Source of the DNA: an uncultured Vibrio sp.
Lineage (GTDB): Bacteria > Pseudomonadota > Gammaproteobacteria > Enterobacterales > Vibrionaceae
DNA length: 64,000 nt
Direction: 5' to 3'
Assembly (NCBI RefSeq): GCF_963675395.1
Contig: NZ_OY776223.1
Span: forward strand, 1,426,001-1,490,000
In this document: piece by piece, positions 41,669 to 48,686 of the stretch
Position numbering within the stretch: position 1 is the first letter of the stretch
Layout of the letters: every line of letters starts with the position of its first letter
Translations under genes and position numbers: made by a program
Notes under the pieces: generated by a model
Seen by the model: the letters and a program-made list of their open reading frames with translations, nothing else
Told to the model about the DNA's origin: nothing
Databases searched by the model: none

Positions 41669-41702
41669 AAGGCTCGTAGAGAAATCTACGGGCCTTTGTC
41701 TT
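41669..41702 (+). terminator. tRNA-Ile2 terminator
   Basis: AGGCTCGTAGA / TCTACGGGCCT stem (one G-U) with a GAAA tetraloop and T-rich tail, 9 nt after the tRNA. Copied at 47644-47677 and 50907-50942 together with the tRNA end. Confidence 0.88.
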
Positions 41703-41708
41703 TTCTGG

Positions 41709-41727
41709 TCCGGTCTATATCCGGTCC
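41709..41727 (+). repeat. S site 1
   Basis: TCCGGTCT-ATA-TCCGGTCC: direct 8-bp repeat at an 11-bp period, 48 bp past the tRNA. Candidate arm-type integrase or accessory-protein site. Confidence 0.7.
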
Positions 41728-42076
41728 CTTTTATCTAAACAATGACTACTTCCGGTAAGCTCTGGTCCATTCGGTCAGCCGAAACACGCCACGTAGTCAC
41801 CACAGAGTCACACTTCCTCTATCAGACCGATATCCACCATCAGAACCTTCTCTCGTCTGTACAACGCGAACCTCAGCCGATACATACCATTCAATACCAG
41901 AACCGAACCCCAGAAAAACTCCGCGCTGGAACAAACAAAAATATAACCAACATTCCGTTCCATTAGGTCCAGTTATTAATATAAATATAATTTAGATACC
42001 TAAATGGGGTTCTAGCTGAGATTACGCAGGAGACTCAGCACCGAAGATTAGGACAAGATGAATGTTGAATCATGAT

Positions 42077-42104
42077 GACCGATTACCCTCAGTGGTAATC
42101 GGTC
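42077..42104 (+). terminator. Conserved terminator-like hairpin in the left arm of island A
   Basis: GACCGATTACC / GGTAATCGGTC perfect 11-bp stem with loop CTCAGT and a TGTCTTTCTCTT tail. The island B copy keeps the stem with loop CTAAGT. No gene precedes it, so it may end an unannotated transcript. Confidence 0.6.
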
Positions 42105-42332
42105 TGTCTTTCTCTTAAGTGATTTAGGTCAGTAATCAGCGACACTCAACCACGGCACCAGAAACAGCAGCTAATCACGGGGCTGGTATTCATACTGGAA
42201 CCGGAAAAACCAACGGCACACTGGATTACAGCGCGGATCCTATAGCAATAGGACAGCAAAATCCCACGGCTAGAACCTCGGGGGAAACTCTGACCAGAAT
42301 CGGTGCTGAACTACCTACCAGACATACCTGAC

Positions 42333-42400
42333 AGGGTTGGAGGGGTTGATAGGGTTGAGTTCAATCTGATGGGGTTGTCGGGGTTTACAGGGTTGTTGAA
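42333..42400 (+). repeat. GGGTT iterons
   Basis: Six GGGTT(G/T) units in about 65 bp: AGGGTTGG, GGGGTTGAT, AGGGTTGAG, GGGGTTGTC, GGGGTTTAC, AGGGTTGTT. Two more follow at 42548-42560 (GGGTTGATGGGGTTAG). Function unknown; G-rich on the plus strand. Confidence 0.6.
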
Positions 42401-42468
42401 GTTAGCTCTGAGGGCACAAATGTATTCGGCGAGGGATACTACCCTATTAACCCTAGATTCCAACTCAA

Positions 42469-42487
42469 AGACCGGATAGAGACCGGA
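42469..42487 (-). repeat. S site 2
   Basis: On the minus strand TCCGGTCT-CTA-TCCGGTCT. Lies about 80 bp before R hairpin 1. Confidence 0.7.
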
Positions 42488-42567
42488 ACCACTGCACGAT
42501 CATGGTAATAGTCTTCGGTGTAATTCAGCAGAGTACCGGGGTCGCATGGGTTGATGGGGTTAGCGAG

Positions 42568-42605
42568 GGTCAGTCTGGTGTGACCGACCCAGCGATCTAG
42601 GATTT
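42568..42605 (-). repeat. R hairpin repeat 1, after the lipoprotein gene
   Basis: Part of a 41-bp motif found four times. On the minus strand CCTAGATCGCTGGGTC leads into the stem GGTCGGTC / GACTGACC with a 6-nt loop. It starts about 20 nt past the lipoprotein stop. There is no T run, so it is not a normal terminator. Confidence 0.75.
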
Positions 42606-42626
42606 GTGGTTGTGGGGGTGTGAGGT

Positions 42627-43319
42627 CTACATATTTACTGAAAAATCTGATCTGAAATGGTTCAGTACTTTGAATTTTATGGATGTATTGTCGTAGCCAA
42701 GAACTTCAATACGTGCGCCTTTGTAGTTGATAACATTTGACTTAGACATGTCGTACTCCACGTTGTTGGTAAAAGCATTTCGAGCGGAGCCATCAGAAAA
42801 CTCTCGATATGAAATATTTATCTTTTTACCCACAGAGCCATTGTAAATCAAAGTTTGTTGGAAAGACTGATTATCAGTAACAGTTCTGTCTTCAACCCTC
42901 AACTGTCCCGTGTAGCACGATGCAGATTGGTAAGAAACTGAAGTTACGCATACTTCATTAGCTTTTTTTGTATGTAGTGCGATTGGTGGATCGATCAGTC
43001 CGGCAGCATATCTAATGCTCTGGCCTTGAGTATTTGTCGCAGAAAAATAAGGAATGCCTTTGTAGTCTCCAATCCGAGCGTAAGAGCCCGGTGGAATATC
43101 ATAAGCTACGCCATCTACAAGATGAGCTAGTATGAGATATTCCATGGTTGTCGACTTGCCTTGATCTAGCATGTAATCGCCAACATAAGCTTCAACAACT
43201 TGGCCAATGGGTGGTTCAGAAAAGAAGTCTGTTTTAGCACTAGTGTTATAATTAATTGTCGAACAACCCGCCATAACAGAGACAGATAAAGTCAAAACGC
43301 CAATAGTAGATAATTTCAT
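42627..43319 (-). CDS. Putative lipoprotein of unknown function (island A)
   Basis: 230 residues. A lipoprotein signal peptide with lipobox VMAGC puts the acylated Cys at residue 19. The mature part is largely polar, with two further cysteines in EVCVTSVSYQSASCY near residue 125-135 that could form a disulfide. No known domain is recognised. It reads toward the tRNA, with R hairpin 1 at its 3' end. Surface or periplasmic location is inferred from the signal. Confidence 0.75.
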   Translation of the reverse strand: MKLSTIGVLTLSVSVMAGCSTINYNTSAKTDFFSEPPIGQVVEAYVGDYMLDQGKSTTMEYLILAHLVDGVAYDIPPGSYARIGDYKGIPYFSATNTQGQSIRYAAGLIDPPIALHTKKANEVCVTSVSYQSASCYTGQLRVEDRTVTDNQSFQQTLIYNGSVGKKINISYREFSDGSARNAFTNNVEYDMSKSNVINYKGARIEVLGYDNTSIKFKVLNHFRSDFSVNM

Positions 43320-43407
43320 TTTTCATCCCTAAACATAAATGATACCGATTTCAACATAAAATTAGACACATATTAACATCATGATATCTATAATCATGGA
43401 GTTTAAT

Positions 43408-43770
43408 ATGATCAAAGTTACAACTTTAGAAACCCTCTCAACCCTACCAATCACCACAACCCTACAAGAACAAGTCAACGCGTTACTCACCGAACCATTT
43501 CACGATGAAGCAGAAACCCAACAGGTATGGGATGAACTGCAATGTGAGCTCTGGTTTCTCACATCAAAATCCGAACTCTCTGCCGTCGTCGTCGACGATA
43601 TCGAAATGCTAAAACGAGCACTGACCTACACCGAATTCGAAGACGATATGGACTACGGAGCAGTGCTTACCCTGAGCATTGTCGAGGACTCTGGCAAGGG
43701 TATCTACCTACTGATGCCTAAGACACTGCTCACCGAATTACGCCAATACTTCTCCATCGAGAATGACTAA
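43408..43770 (+). CDS. Small acidic protein encoded just before the integrase
   Basis: 120 residues, no recognised domain, no signal peptide or membrane helix; acidic overall. The ATG at 43408 has GGAG at the right distance and gives MIKVTTLETL; an earlier ATG at 43381 lacks one. Its stop lies at the integrase ribosome binding site (TAAGGAGG), so the two are translated together. By position it could be a recombination directionality factor or integrase partner, but no helix-turn-helix is evident. Confidence 0.7.
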   Translation: MIKVTTLETLSTLPITTTLQEQVNALLTEPFHDEAETQQVWDELQCELWFLTSKSELSAVVVDDIEMLKRALTYTEFEDDMDYGAVLTLSIVEDSGKGIYLLMPKTLLTELRQYFSIEND

Positions 43771-43780
43771 GGAGGCAGTG

Positions 43781-44971
43781 ATGCAATCCCGAAAATTCAA
43801 ATTCAATAAGCGCCAACTCGACTCACTACCACCGACGCCGCTGTCGAGCAAAAGTAAGGAAACTGAATATACCGACGAGTTGTGTAGCGGGCTCAAGCTG
43901 ATAATTAACCGTCAGGGGAGGAAGCGTTTCCTCTTTAGGTACACCTATTTTTCGGTCAAAAAATCGATACAACTAGGTGAATATCCAGCGCTAGATATTG
44001 CCACTGCTCGCCAGATTGCCAATGACCATAAACGGGAAATTGCTCTAGGTAATGATCCCAAGGTTATTCGAGACGAAAAACGGAATGTACTATCGTTTCA
44101 GGAATTTGCGGAGCTGCACTACTTACCGTATGCAATGATGAACAAGCTCACTGCCAAAAGTGATGCAGGTAGTCTCAAGCTTCACTTCTATCCGAAGTGG
44201 GGCAAGAAACCTCTCACTGATATCGGTCAGCAGGACATTCAGAAATTGTTGGATGGCTTACTAGAAGGAAGAAAGCCTGCAACGGTGAACCGTCTACGCT
44301 CCTTAGTCCTTCGTATGTTCAGGCTCGCAATGGAATGGGGATTCGTGGACAAGAATCCCGGTCAGTACATCAGGAAGCTTAAGGAGAATAACGTCCGTCA
44401 ACGTTTCCTCTCACGGGCTGAGGTTTCAGCCTTCATCAAGGCATGTAACGAGGAACCGAATCGCACCCAATCTAACGCATTGAAATTTGCGCTACTTACA
44501 GGGATGCGAATCGGGGAAATTACCAGTTCGAAATGGGAGTGTCTTACCGTCGACGACGACGGCAATTGGAGCCTATTTCTACCACACACTAAGTCGGGAT
44601 TATCTAGAACAGTCCTGCTCAATCATCTAGCTAAGGAAGTGATCCATGATCAACGACGATTTCAACAACCTAAGAACCCCTATATCTTTGCCGGAGATGC
44701 CCCCGGTAGACCTATCGCTCATCCGAAGAAGGCTTTTGCTCGGATCAAGAAAGCTGCTGGTATTACAGACAACTTCCGAATTCATGATTTGAGGCACAGC
44801 TTCGCATCGATCCTCATAAACAGCGGAAATGCCACGCTCTATGATGTTCAGCATTTGCTGGGGCACCAGTCGCCACAAACCAGTACGAGGTATGCTCATT
44901 TGGCTTCGAGTAGGCTGAGAGAGGTTAGTGCTAATGTGGCTGAGTTGGTTGGAGATGTGAGTAAAGGCTGA
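43781..44971 (+). CDS. int: Tyrosine recombinase / island integrase
   Basis: 396-residue integrase of the tRNA-targeting P4-like type. The N-terminal DUF4102-like arm-binding region has GLKLIINRQGRKRFLFRY and QLGEYPALDIATARQ; the catalytic domain keeps Arg243 (TGMRIGE), His335-x-x-Arg338 (HDLRHSF), His near 361 (LGHQSPQTS) and the nucleophile Tyr371 (TRYAHL). All catalytic residues are intact, so the protein should be active. The ATG at 43781 has GGAGG five bases upstream; the frame runs back to 43763. A 19-bp motif inside its coding region (44547-44565) recurs at 48265-48283. Confidence 0.93.
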   Translation: MQSRKFKFNKRQLDSLPPTPLSSKSKETEYTDELCSGLKLIINRQGRKRFLFRYTYFSVKKSIQLGEYPALDIATARQIANDHKREIALGNDPKVIRDEKRNVLSFQEFAELHYLPYAMMNKLTAKSDAGSLKLHFYPKWGKKPLTDIGQQDIQKLLDGLLEGRKPATVNRLRSLVLRMFRLAMEWGFVDKNPGQYIRKLKENNVRQRFLSRAEVSAFIKACNEEPNRTQSNALKFALLTGMRIGEITSSKWECLTVDDDGNWSLFLPHTKSGLSRTVLLNHLAKEVIHDQRRFQQPKNPYIFAGDAPGRPIAHPKKAFARIKKAAGITDNFRIHDLRHSFASILINSGNATLYDVQHLLGHQSPQTSTRYAHLASSRLREVSANVAELVGDVSKG

Positions 44972-45179
44972 ACCGCGAGAGTTACTATTTTGTCTACCAA
45001 GCAACTATCCACACCATGTAGAGACTTAGTGAGAACGAAAAGAGCAATTTGTTGCTTATCTCTTATGTTACGGACTACACTTATTTTAGGGTCCAGTGTT
45101 TACTGCTTGGCTACTTATGGCTCATATTGTGTTTAATTCTTGACCTAAGAGTTGTTTTTTGAGATTGTACCTCAAAATA
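44972..45179. other. Spacer between integrase and the peptide gene
   Basis: About 200 noncoding bases before a terminator. Nothing recognisable; low GC compared with the integrase. Confidence 0.5.
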
Positions 45180-45206
45180 AACCCCCTTCAATGGGGGTTT
45201 TGCGTC
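45180..45206 (+). terminator. Terminator upstream of the peptide gene
   Basis: AACCCCC / GGGGGTT stem with a 6-nt loop and TTTTGCG tail; isolates the peptide gene from the integrase. Confidence 0.85.
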
Positions 45207-45292
45207 TATAAAATAAATGTTTTTATCTATATGTAGTGTTAGCACTGGAAGTTAAACTCAACATATTGTGTTCAGAGCAAAGAGGATAAGTT

Positions 45293-45493
45293 ATGGAAAA
45301 GATCAATTTTAAAGAGTTACACACTCAAGTTATTGGTTATGGCCCGCAAAAGCCTCAAGTGACTACTTCAAATTGTGACGCACATCTAATCCATGCTTTT
45401 TTCAATAATGCGCCTGCAAGTAGCTCGGTCTCTAACAATACAACACTAAAACAAAACTCGATGCTGAGTAACTCAACAGTTATGAGCTGCTAA
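45293..45493 (+). CDS. 66-residue peptide gene of unknown function
   Basis: Short gene with its own ribosome binding site (GAGGATAAGTT then ATG) and bracketed by two terminators (45180-45206 and 45524-45546), so it is a separate transcription unit. The N-terminal half is charged (MEKINFKELHTQVIGYGPQK); the C-terminal half is rich in Ser, Asn and Thr and ends in Cys, with one more Cys near residue 28. This leader/core-like split resembles precursor peptides, but no modifying enzyme of a known class is nearby. The SDH-type protease follows at once. Confidence 0.6.
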   Translation: MEKINFKELHTQVIGYGPQKPQVTTSNCDAHLIHAFFNNAPASSSVSNNTTLKQNSMLSNSTVMSC

Positions 45494-45523
45494 CTTGATA
45501 TATTCAAATTAGCCCATATTATA

Positions 45524-45546
45524 AACCCTGCCATGCAGGGTTTTTT
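45524..45546 (+). terminator. Terminator after the peptide gene
   Basis: ACCCTGC / GCAGGGT stem with loop CAT and a TTTTTT tail. The ATG inside its loop (45533) opens the frame of the next gene and is an unlikely start. Confidence 0.9.
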
Positions 45547-45565
45547 CATATCTGGAGGATATAGT

Positions 45566-46480
45566 TTGCCGAGCTTAAATGACGTAATTTCAGAAATTCA
45601 ACTAGGGATAGCCAACCAAGTACCGAACGCTCCTGACGCTGTTCGGTTACAAAAGATAGTAGACTTACAAGCTTTAACTACAAGAAATGTCATCTGCTAT
45701 TACTCGGGGTGGTTGAATGTCAATGGAGCATCTGTGCCAAACTTATCTATTGATGATATGGATAAAAATGGCTTTATGAATGCAGTTCAAGGCATGGACT
45801 GTTCTTTGGGACTAGATCTAATTTTACACACACCTGGTGGTTCTGTGACTGCTGCTGAATCTCTGGTTTACTACCTAAAGAAAAAGTTTGGTAACGACAT
45901 CCGAGTAATAATCCCACAAATGGCAATGTCTGCTGGGACAATGATTGCATGTTGTTCCAAAGAAATCGTGATGGGTAATCAGTCTTGTATTGGTCCTTTT
46001 GACCCGTCAGTAAGAAACGTTTCAGCTTTCGCTGTTTTTGATGAATTCATGAGAGCATCGGAAGATATAAAGGGCAATCCACATAACATTCCACTTTGGC
46101 AGACAATGGTAAGCAAGTATCCACCAGCATTTCTAGAGGAATGTGAGCGAGCAATCGAATTAGCAAATACCATTGTTCCCCAGTGGCTTAAAGATAACAT
46201 GCTATCTACCTTAGATACTGAAGAACAAAATTCCAGAATCGAAAAGCTCATTGGAGCGTTGAACAATCCTCATAAGACTAAAGAGCACTCGCGCCATATT
46301 CATCTAGAAGAGGCCGTTGAGCTTGGATTAACCATCGCTCAATTGGAAGATGACCAAGACCTTCAAGAGAAAGTGTTGACTCTTCACCACGCATACCTTG
46401 CTACATTAATGATGACAAATACATCTAAATTAATTGAGTCACACCACGGCAAGAAATTCATTCTCAGCTATCAAGTTTAG
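45566..46480 (+). CDS. SDH-family Clp-fold serine protease
   Basis: 304 residues. The fold is that of the ClpP/SppA/crotonase group: LDLILHTPGGSVTAAES near residue 85-100 and the nucleophile region IPQMAMSAGTMIACCS near residue 125, with GPFDPSVR after it. This matches the SDH protease family (Pfam PF01972). The likely start is TTG at 45566, which has GGAGG 7 bases upstream; the ATG at 45533 lies inside a terminator loop. No signal peptide, so it should act in the cytoplasm or at the membrane surface. Target unknown; the adjacent peptide is one candidate. Confidence 0.82.
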   Translation: MPSLNDVISEIQLGIANQVPNAPDAVRLQKIVDLQALTTRNVICYYSGWLNVNGASVPNLSIDDMDKNGFMNAVQGMDCSLGLDLILHTPGGSVTAAESLVYYLKKKFGNDIRVIIPQMAMSAGTMIACCSKEIVMGNQSCIGPFDPSVRNVSAFAVFDEFMRASEDIKGNPHNIPLWQTMVSKYPPAFLEECERAIELANTIVPQWLKDNMLSTLDTEEQNSRIEKLIGALNNPHKTKEHSRHIHLEEAVELGLTIAQLEDDQDLQEKVLTLHHAYLATLMMTNTSKLIESHHGKKFILSYQV

Positions 46481-46528
46481 AGAACAATTTCAGTTCAAAC
46501 TACTCATCATTAGCCATCTCGCCACAAT

Positions 46529-46569
46529 CTAAAATCCTAGATCGCTGGGTCGGTCACAACCGACTGGCC
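46529..46569 (+). repeat. R hairpin repeat 2, after the protease gene
   Basis: Inverted relative to copies 3 and 4 on the map, but like copies 1 and 4 it sits 3' of a cargo gene in the same sense. Stem GGTCGGTC / GACTGGCC; the change in the second arm keeps pairing through a G-U. Confidence 0.75.
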
Positions 46570-46649
46570 CTGTAATCTCGCTCTAAGGCTTATCCTGCCT
46601 AGAATCCTGCATGATGTAGTTCCAGTAACTTTGGCGACGGCGTCGTCTG

Positions 46650-46668
46650 TCCGGTCTCTATCCGGTCT
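46650..46668 (+). repeat. S site 3
   Basis: TCCGGTCT-CTA-TCCGGTCT; 81 bp from R hairpin 2. Confidence 0.7.
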
Positions 46669-46789
46669 TTAGCTGTGATTTTGGCTAGATACCGAGCTGG
46701 ACACGAACCCTAATGTAAATTTCCTATTTAGGTTTTCCGTCCAGTTTGCCGACGGTGCCGTCATTACGTCGACGACGTCGAGAAACCCA

Positions 46790-47254
46790 TCATGACTTCT
46801 GTACGAGCGCTAACAGCTCTGCTTTTAGCTGTTGGTATTCGTGGCCTAGTACGTGAAGGTAAATTGATGATTCGGACTTTTGGGCTAGACCTAAGTCTCT
46901 AACTATTGAGGCGCAAAACCCTAGGTTGTTAGCTGAACCTGAAGGATATAGGGATTTATAGACCTGACTTTTCCACGGACTATCACCTTGAGATTCGATC
47001 AACTGAAATAGTTCGTTAAGTGGAACCCAGTGTTTTGAATGCAATCCTGCCCCGCCACTTTGTCCGGCAATTCGAAAGTAGAGTTGGTTATCTTCGCTGT
47101 TTTGAGCAATCTCGTAGATCACCGTTCCTTGGGACTTTGCTCCTAGTTTTGGTGCTTCACCTGTTTTGAGAATGGTAGAGAATGGATTGTCTACTGATGT
47201 GGTTTTAGATGTATCAGCCTCTGCATTCTTCCTGCTGTTTTTGGGTTGGTTCAT
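46790..47254 (-). CDS. 154-residue protein of unknown function (island A)
   Basis: Well-placed ribosome binding site AAGGAG before the ATG at 47254. The first ~40 residues are polar and probably disordered; the rest looks globular (YFRIAGQSGGAGLHSKHWVP, then a helical C-terminus). No signal peptide, membrane helix or recognised domain. It is the last gene of island A and lies within the interval flanked by the inverted repeat arms. Function cannot be assigned. Confidence 0.7.
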   Translation of the reverse strand: MNQPKNSRKNAEADTSKTTSVDNPFSTILKTGEAPKLGAKSQGTVIYEIAQNSEDNQLYFRIAGQSGGAGLHSKHWVPLNELFQLIESQGDSPWKSQVYKSLYPSGSANNLGFCASIVRDLGLAQKSESSIYLHVLGHEYQQLKAELLALVQKS

Positions 47255-47590
47255 AGAAACTCCTTTATCTCATTAAGCTAGAAATAAGAAAGCCCCTACC
47301 GGACGAATCCAGTAATGGCTCTTACAATTCAATAATATAAATTCGTTTTGCTGCTTGTTACGCCTAGGAATTTTTTCCTGTCTTTTCCGGTACTGTTCCT
47401 GTCTTTCCACCCAACCTTAACCCCATTTCCTCGTCGGCGTCGTCGTACTAATCACGGCCAATAATTCCCGTCGTCGACGTCAGTAAAATCATGCGGGTAA
47501 TCAGGTGATGTGATTTTGCTGGTGGATTTAGGCGTGATTCGGGGCAGGGTTTCTATGTTGATTGTGCAGTGAGATTGTGTCAGACCTTCG
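47255..47590. other. Right end of island A, noncoding
   Basis: 336 bases before the second attachment core. GTC/GAC-rich palindromic clusters at 47431-47446 and 47469-47482 (CGTCGTCGACGTCA). No gene seen. Confidence 0.5.
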
Positions 47591-47927
47591 CTCATAATCG
47601 ATTGGTCCGCAGTTCAAGTCTGCGAGGGGCCACCATATTATAGAAGGCTCGTAGAGAAATCTACGGGCCTTTGTCTTTTCTGGTCCGGTCTATATCCGGT
47701 CCCTTTTCTCTAAACAATGACTACTTCCGGTAAGCTCTGGTCCATTCGGTCAGCCGAAACACGCCACGTAGTCACCACAGAGTCACACTTCCTCTATCAG
47801 ACCGATATCCACCATCAGAACCTTCTCTCGTCTGTACAACGCGAACCTCAGCCGATACATACCATTCAATACCAGAACCGAACCCCAGAAAAACTCCGCG
47901 CTGGAACCAACAAAAATATAACCAACA
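47591..47927 (+). repeat. Island left-end direct repeat, copy 2 (junction of islands A and B)
   Basis: Starts with the last 45 nt of tRNA-Ile2 including CCA, followed by the tRNA terminator and 290 bp as in copy 1. The 5' part of the tRNA is absent, so this is not a functional tRNA gene. Confidence 0.92.
47684..47702 (+). repeat. S site 4
   Basis: Identical to S site 1, at the same distance from the tRNA fragment. Confidence 0.7.
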
Positions 47928-48264
47928 TCCTGTCCATTAGCTGAAGTTATTAATATAGATATGGGATGGATAGCTAGTTCAGTGACGGGAAGGACACCCA
48001 TGATCCTAAAGCTCTCAGAACTAGCAAATCAGGAAAAACAGCATTCAATGATGACCGATTACCCTAAGTGGTAATCGGTCTGTCTTTCTCTAATGTAACT
48101 TGGACTAGTAATCAGCGACACTCAACCACGGCACCAGAAACAGCGGTTAATCACAGGACTGGTATTCATACTCAGAACGGAAAAACCAACGGCACACCGG
48201 ATTACAGCGCGAATCTGGTATGAGTTAGGGTGTCGAGTTGAGTTAGTCGAATCAGATGGAACAG
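47928..48264. other. Noncoding left arm of island B
   Basis: No gene. Contains the conserved hairpin 48053-48080 and the arm 48045-48222 shared with island A, then the inverted-repeat arm from 48275. Confidence 0.7.
48053..48080 (+). terminator. Conserved terminator-like hairpin in the left arm of island B
   Basis: Same 11-bp stem as at 42077-42104, loop CTAAGT, tail TGTCTTTCTC. Confidence 0.6.
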
Positions 48265-48283
48265 CCGTCGACGACGACGGCAA
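48265..48283. repeat. 19-bp motif shared with the integrase gene
   Basis: CCGTCGACGACGACGGCAA, identical to 44547-44565 inside the integrase coding region; its core is palindromic (CCGTCG...CGACGG). Confidence 0.6.
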
Positions 48284-48360
48284 ACTGGACGGAAAACCTA
48301 AATAGGAAATTTACATTAGGGTTCGTGTCCAGCTCGGTATCTACCTAAAATCACAGCTAA

Positions 48361-48379
48361 AGACCGGATGGAAACCGGA
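48361..48379 (-). repeat. S site 5
   Basis: Minus strand TCCGGTTT-CCA-TCCGGTCT; one base off in one half. 80 bp from R hairpin 3. Confidence 0.6.
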
Positions 48380-48459
48380 CCGACGACGCCGCCGGCAAAA
48401 TTACAGAAACTACATCATGCAGGAAGTTAAGCAGGATAAGCCTTAGAGCAAGATTACAG

Positions 48460-48500
48460 GGTCAGTCTGGTGTGACCGACCCAGCGATCTAGGATTTTAG
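48460..48500 (-). repeat. R hairpin repeat 3, upstream of gltS
   Basis: Same orientation as copy 4 (49963-50003), so the two form direct repeats flanking gltS. Unlike copies 1, 2 and 4 it does not follow a cargo gene. Confidence 0.75.
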
Positions 48501-48686
48501 ATTGATCAATGAAGAGCCATTCCATTCATCAGCACACGAGCCTAACGGCTATTTCCCTACTGAGAGTAAACTTCTAAACACAACCCGCCACAGTTCAAAT
48601 TCAGCAGAATGCAATTGGATGCCATGTAAACAAGTTACTATGATTAATAAATAAGTGCCTGCACATCACCCATGACAGGAGTAAGT

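Larger units (their letters stand above)
41616..41952 (+). repeat. Island left-end direct repeat, copy 1 (tRNA 3' end plus element end)
   Basis: 337 bp that recur at 47591-47927 with two mismatches seen by eye (one at the TTTT-A/C-TCT position, one at GGAAC-A/C-AAC). Contains the last 45 nt of the tRNA, its terminator, one S site and about 220 bp of noncoding DNA. Short frames inside it (74-75 aa) lack ribosome binding sites and are not called. Confidence 0.92.
41953..42567. other. Noncoding left arm of island A
   Basis: No credible gene. 42064-42237 is about 85-90% like 48045-48222 in the left arm of island B and opens with the hairpin at 42077-42104. 42333-42400 and 42545-42560 hold GGGTT iterons. 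S site 2 is at 42469-42487. The stretch 41953-42063 differs between the islands. Confidence 0.7.
46529..46755 (+). repeat. Large inverted repeat, left arm
   Basis: The reverse complement of this ~227-bp segment matches 48275-48500 at about 90% by eye, including R and S sites. The two arms flank 1.5 kb holding the 154-aa gene and the island A/B junction. Confidence 0.85.
46481..46789. other. Noncoding region between the protease and the 154-aa gene
   Basis: Holds R hairpin 2 (46529-46569) and S site 3 (46650-46668) in one arm of a large inverted repeat (46529-46755). No gene seen. Confidence 0.7.
41616..47590 (+). mobile_element. Integrative island A at tRNA-Ile2
   Basis: About 6.0 kb bounded by copies of the tRNA 3' end. 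Carries an intact tyrosine integrase, a small overlapping gene before it, a lipoprotein, a 66-aa peptide gene, an SDH-type protease and a 154-aa unknown. The integrase lies about 2.1 kb inside, not beside the tRNA as is usual, because a ~1-kb noncoding left end and a cargo gene come first. No replication, conjugation or capsid gene is seen. Confidence 0.85.
48275..48500 (-). repeat. Large inverted repeat, right arm
   Basis: Partner of 46529-46755. Ends with R hairpin 3. Confidence 0.85.

Noticed and set aside
41742..41966. 74-75 aa reading frame duplicated at 47717-47944
   Set aside because: No ribosome binding site, and the likeness of the two frames only reflects the near-identical DNA repeat; the frames diverge as soon as the repeat ends.
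45533..45565. ATG start for the SDH-type protease
   Set aside because: It lies inside the loop and stem of a terminator; the TTG at 45566 has a consensus ribosome binding site.
47591..47635. Second tRNA gene
   Set aside because: Only the 3' 45 nt are present; acceptor 5' strand, D-arm and half the anticodon stem are missing.
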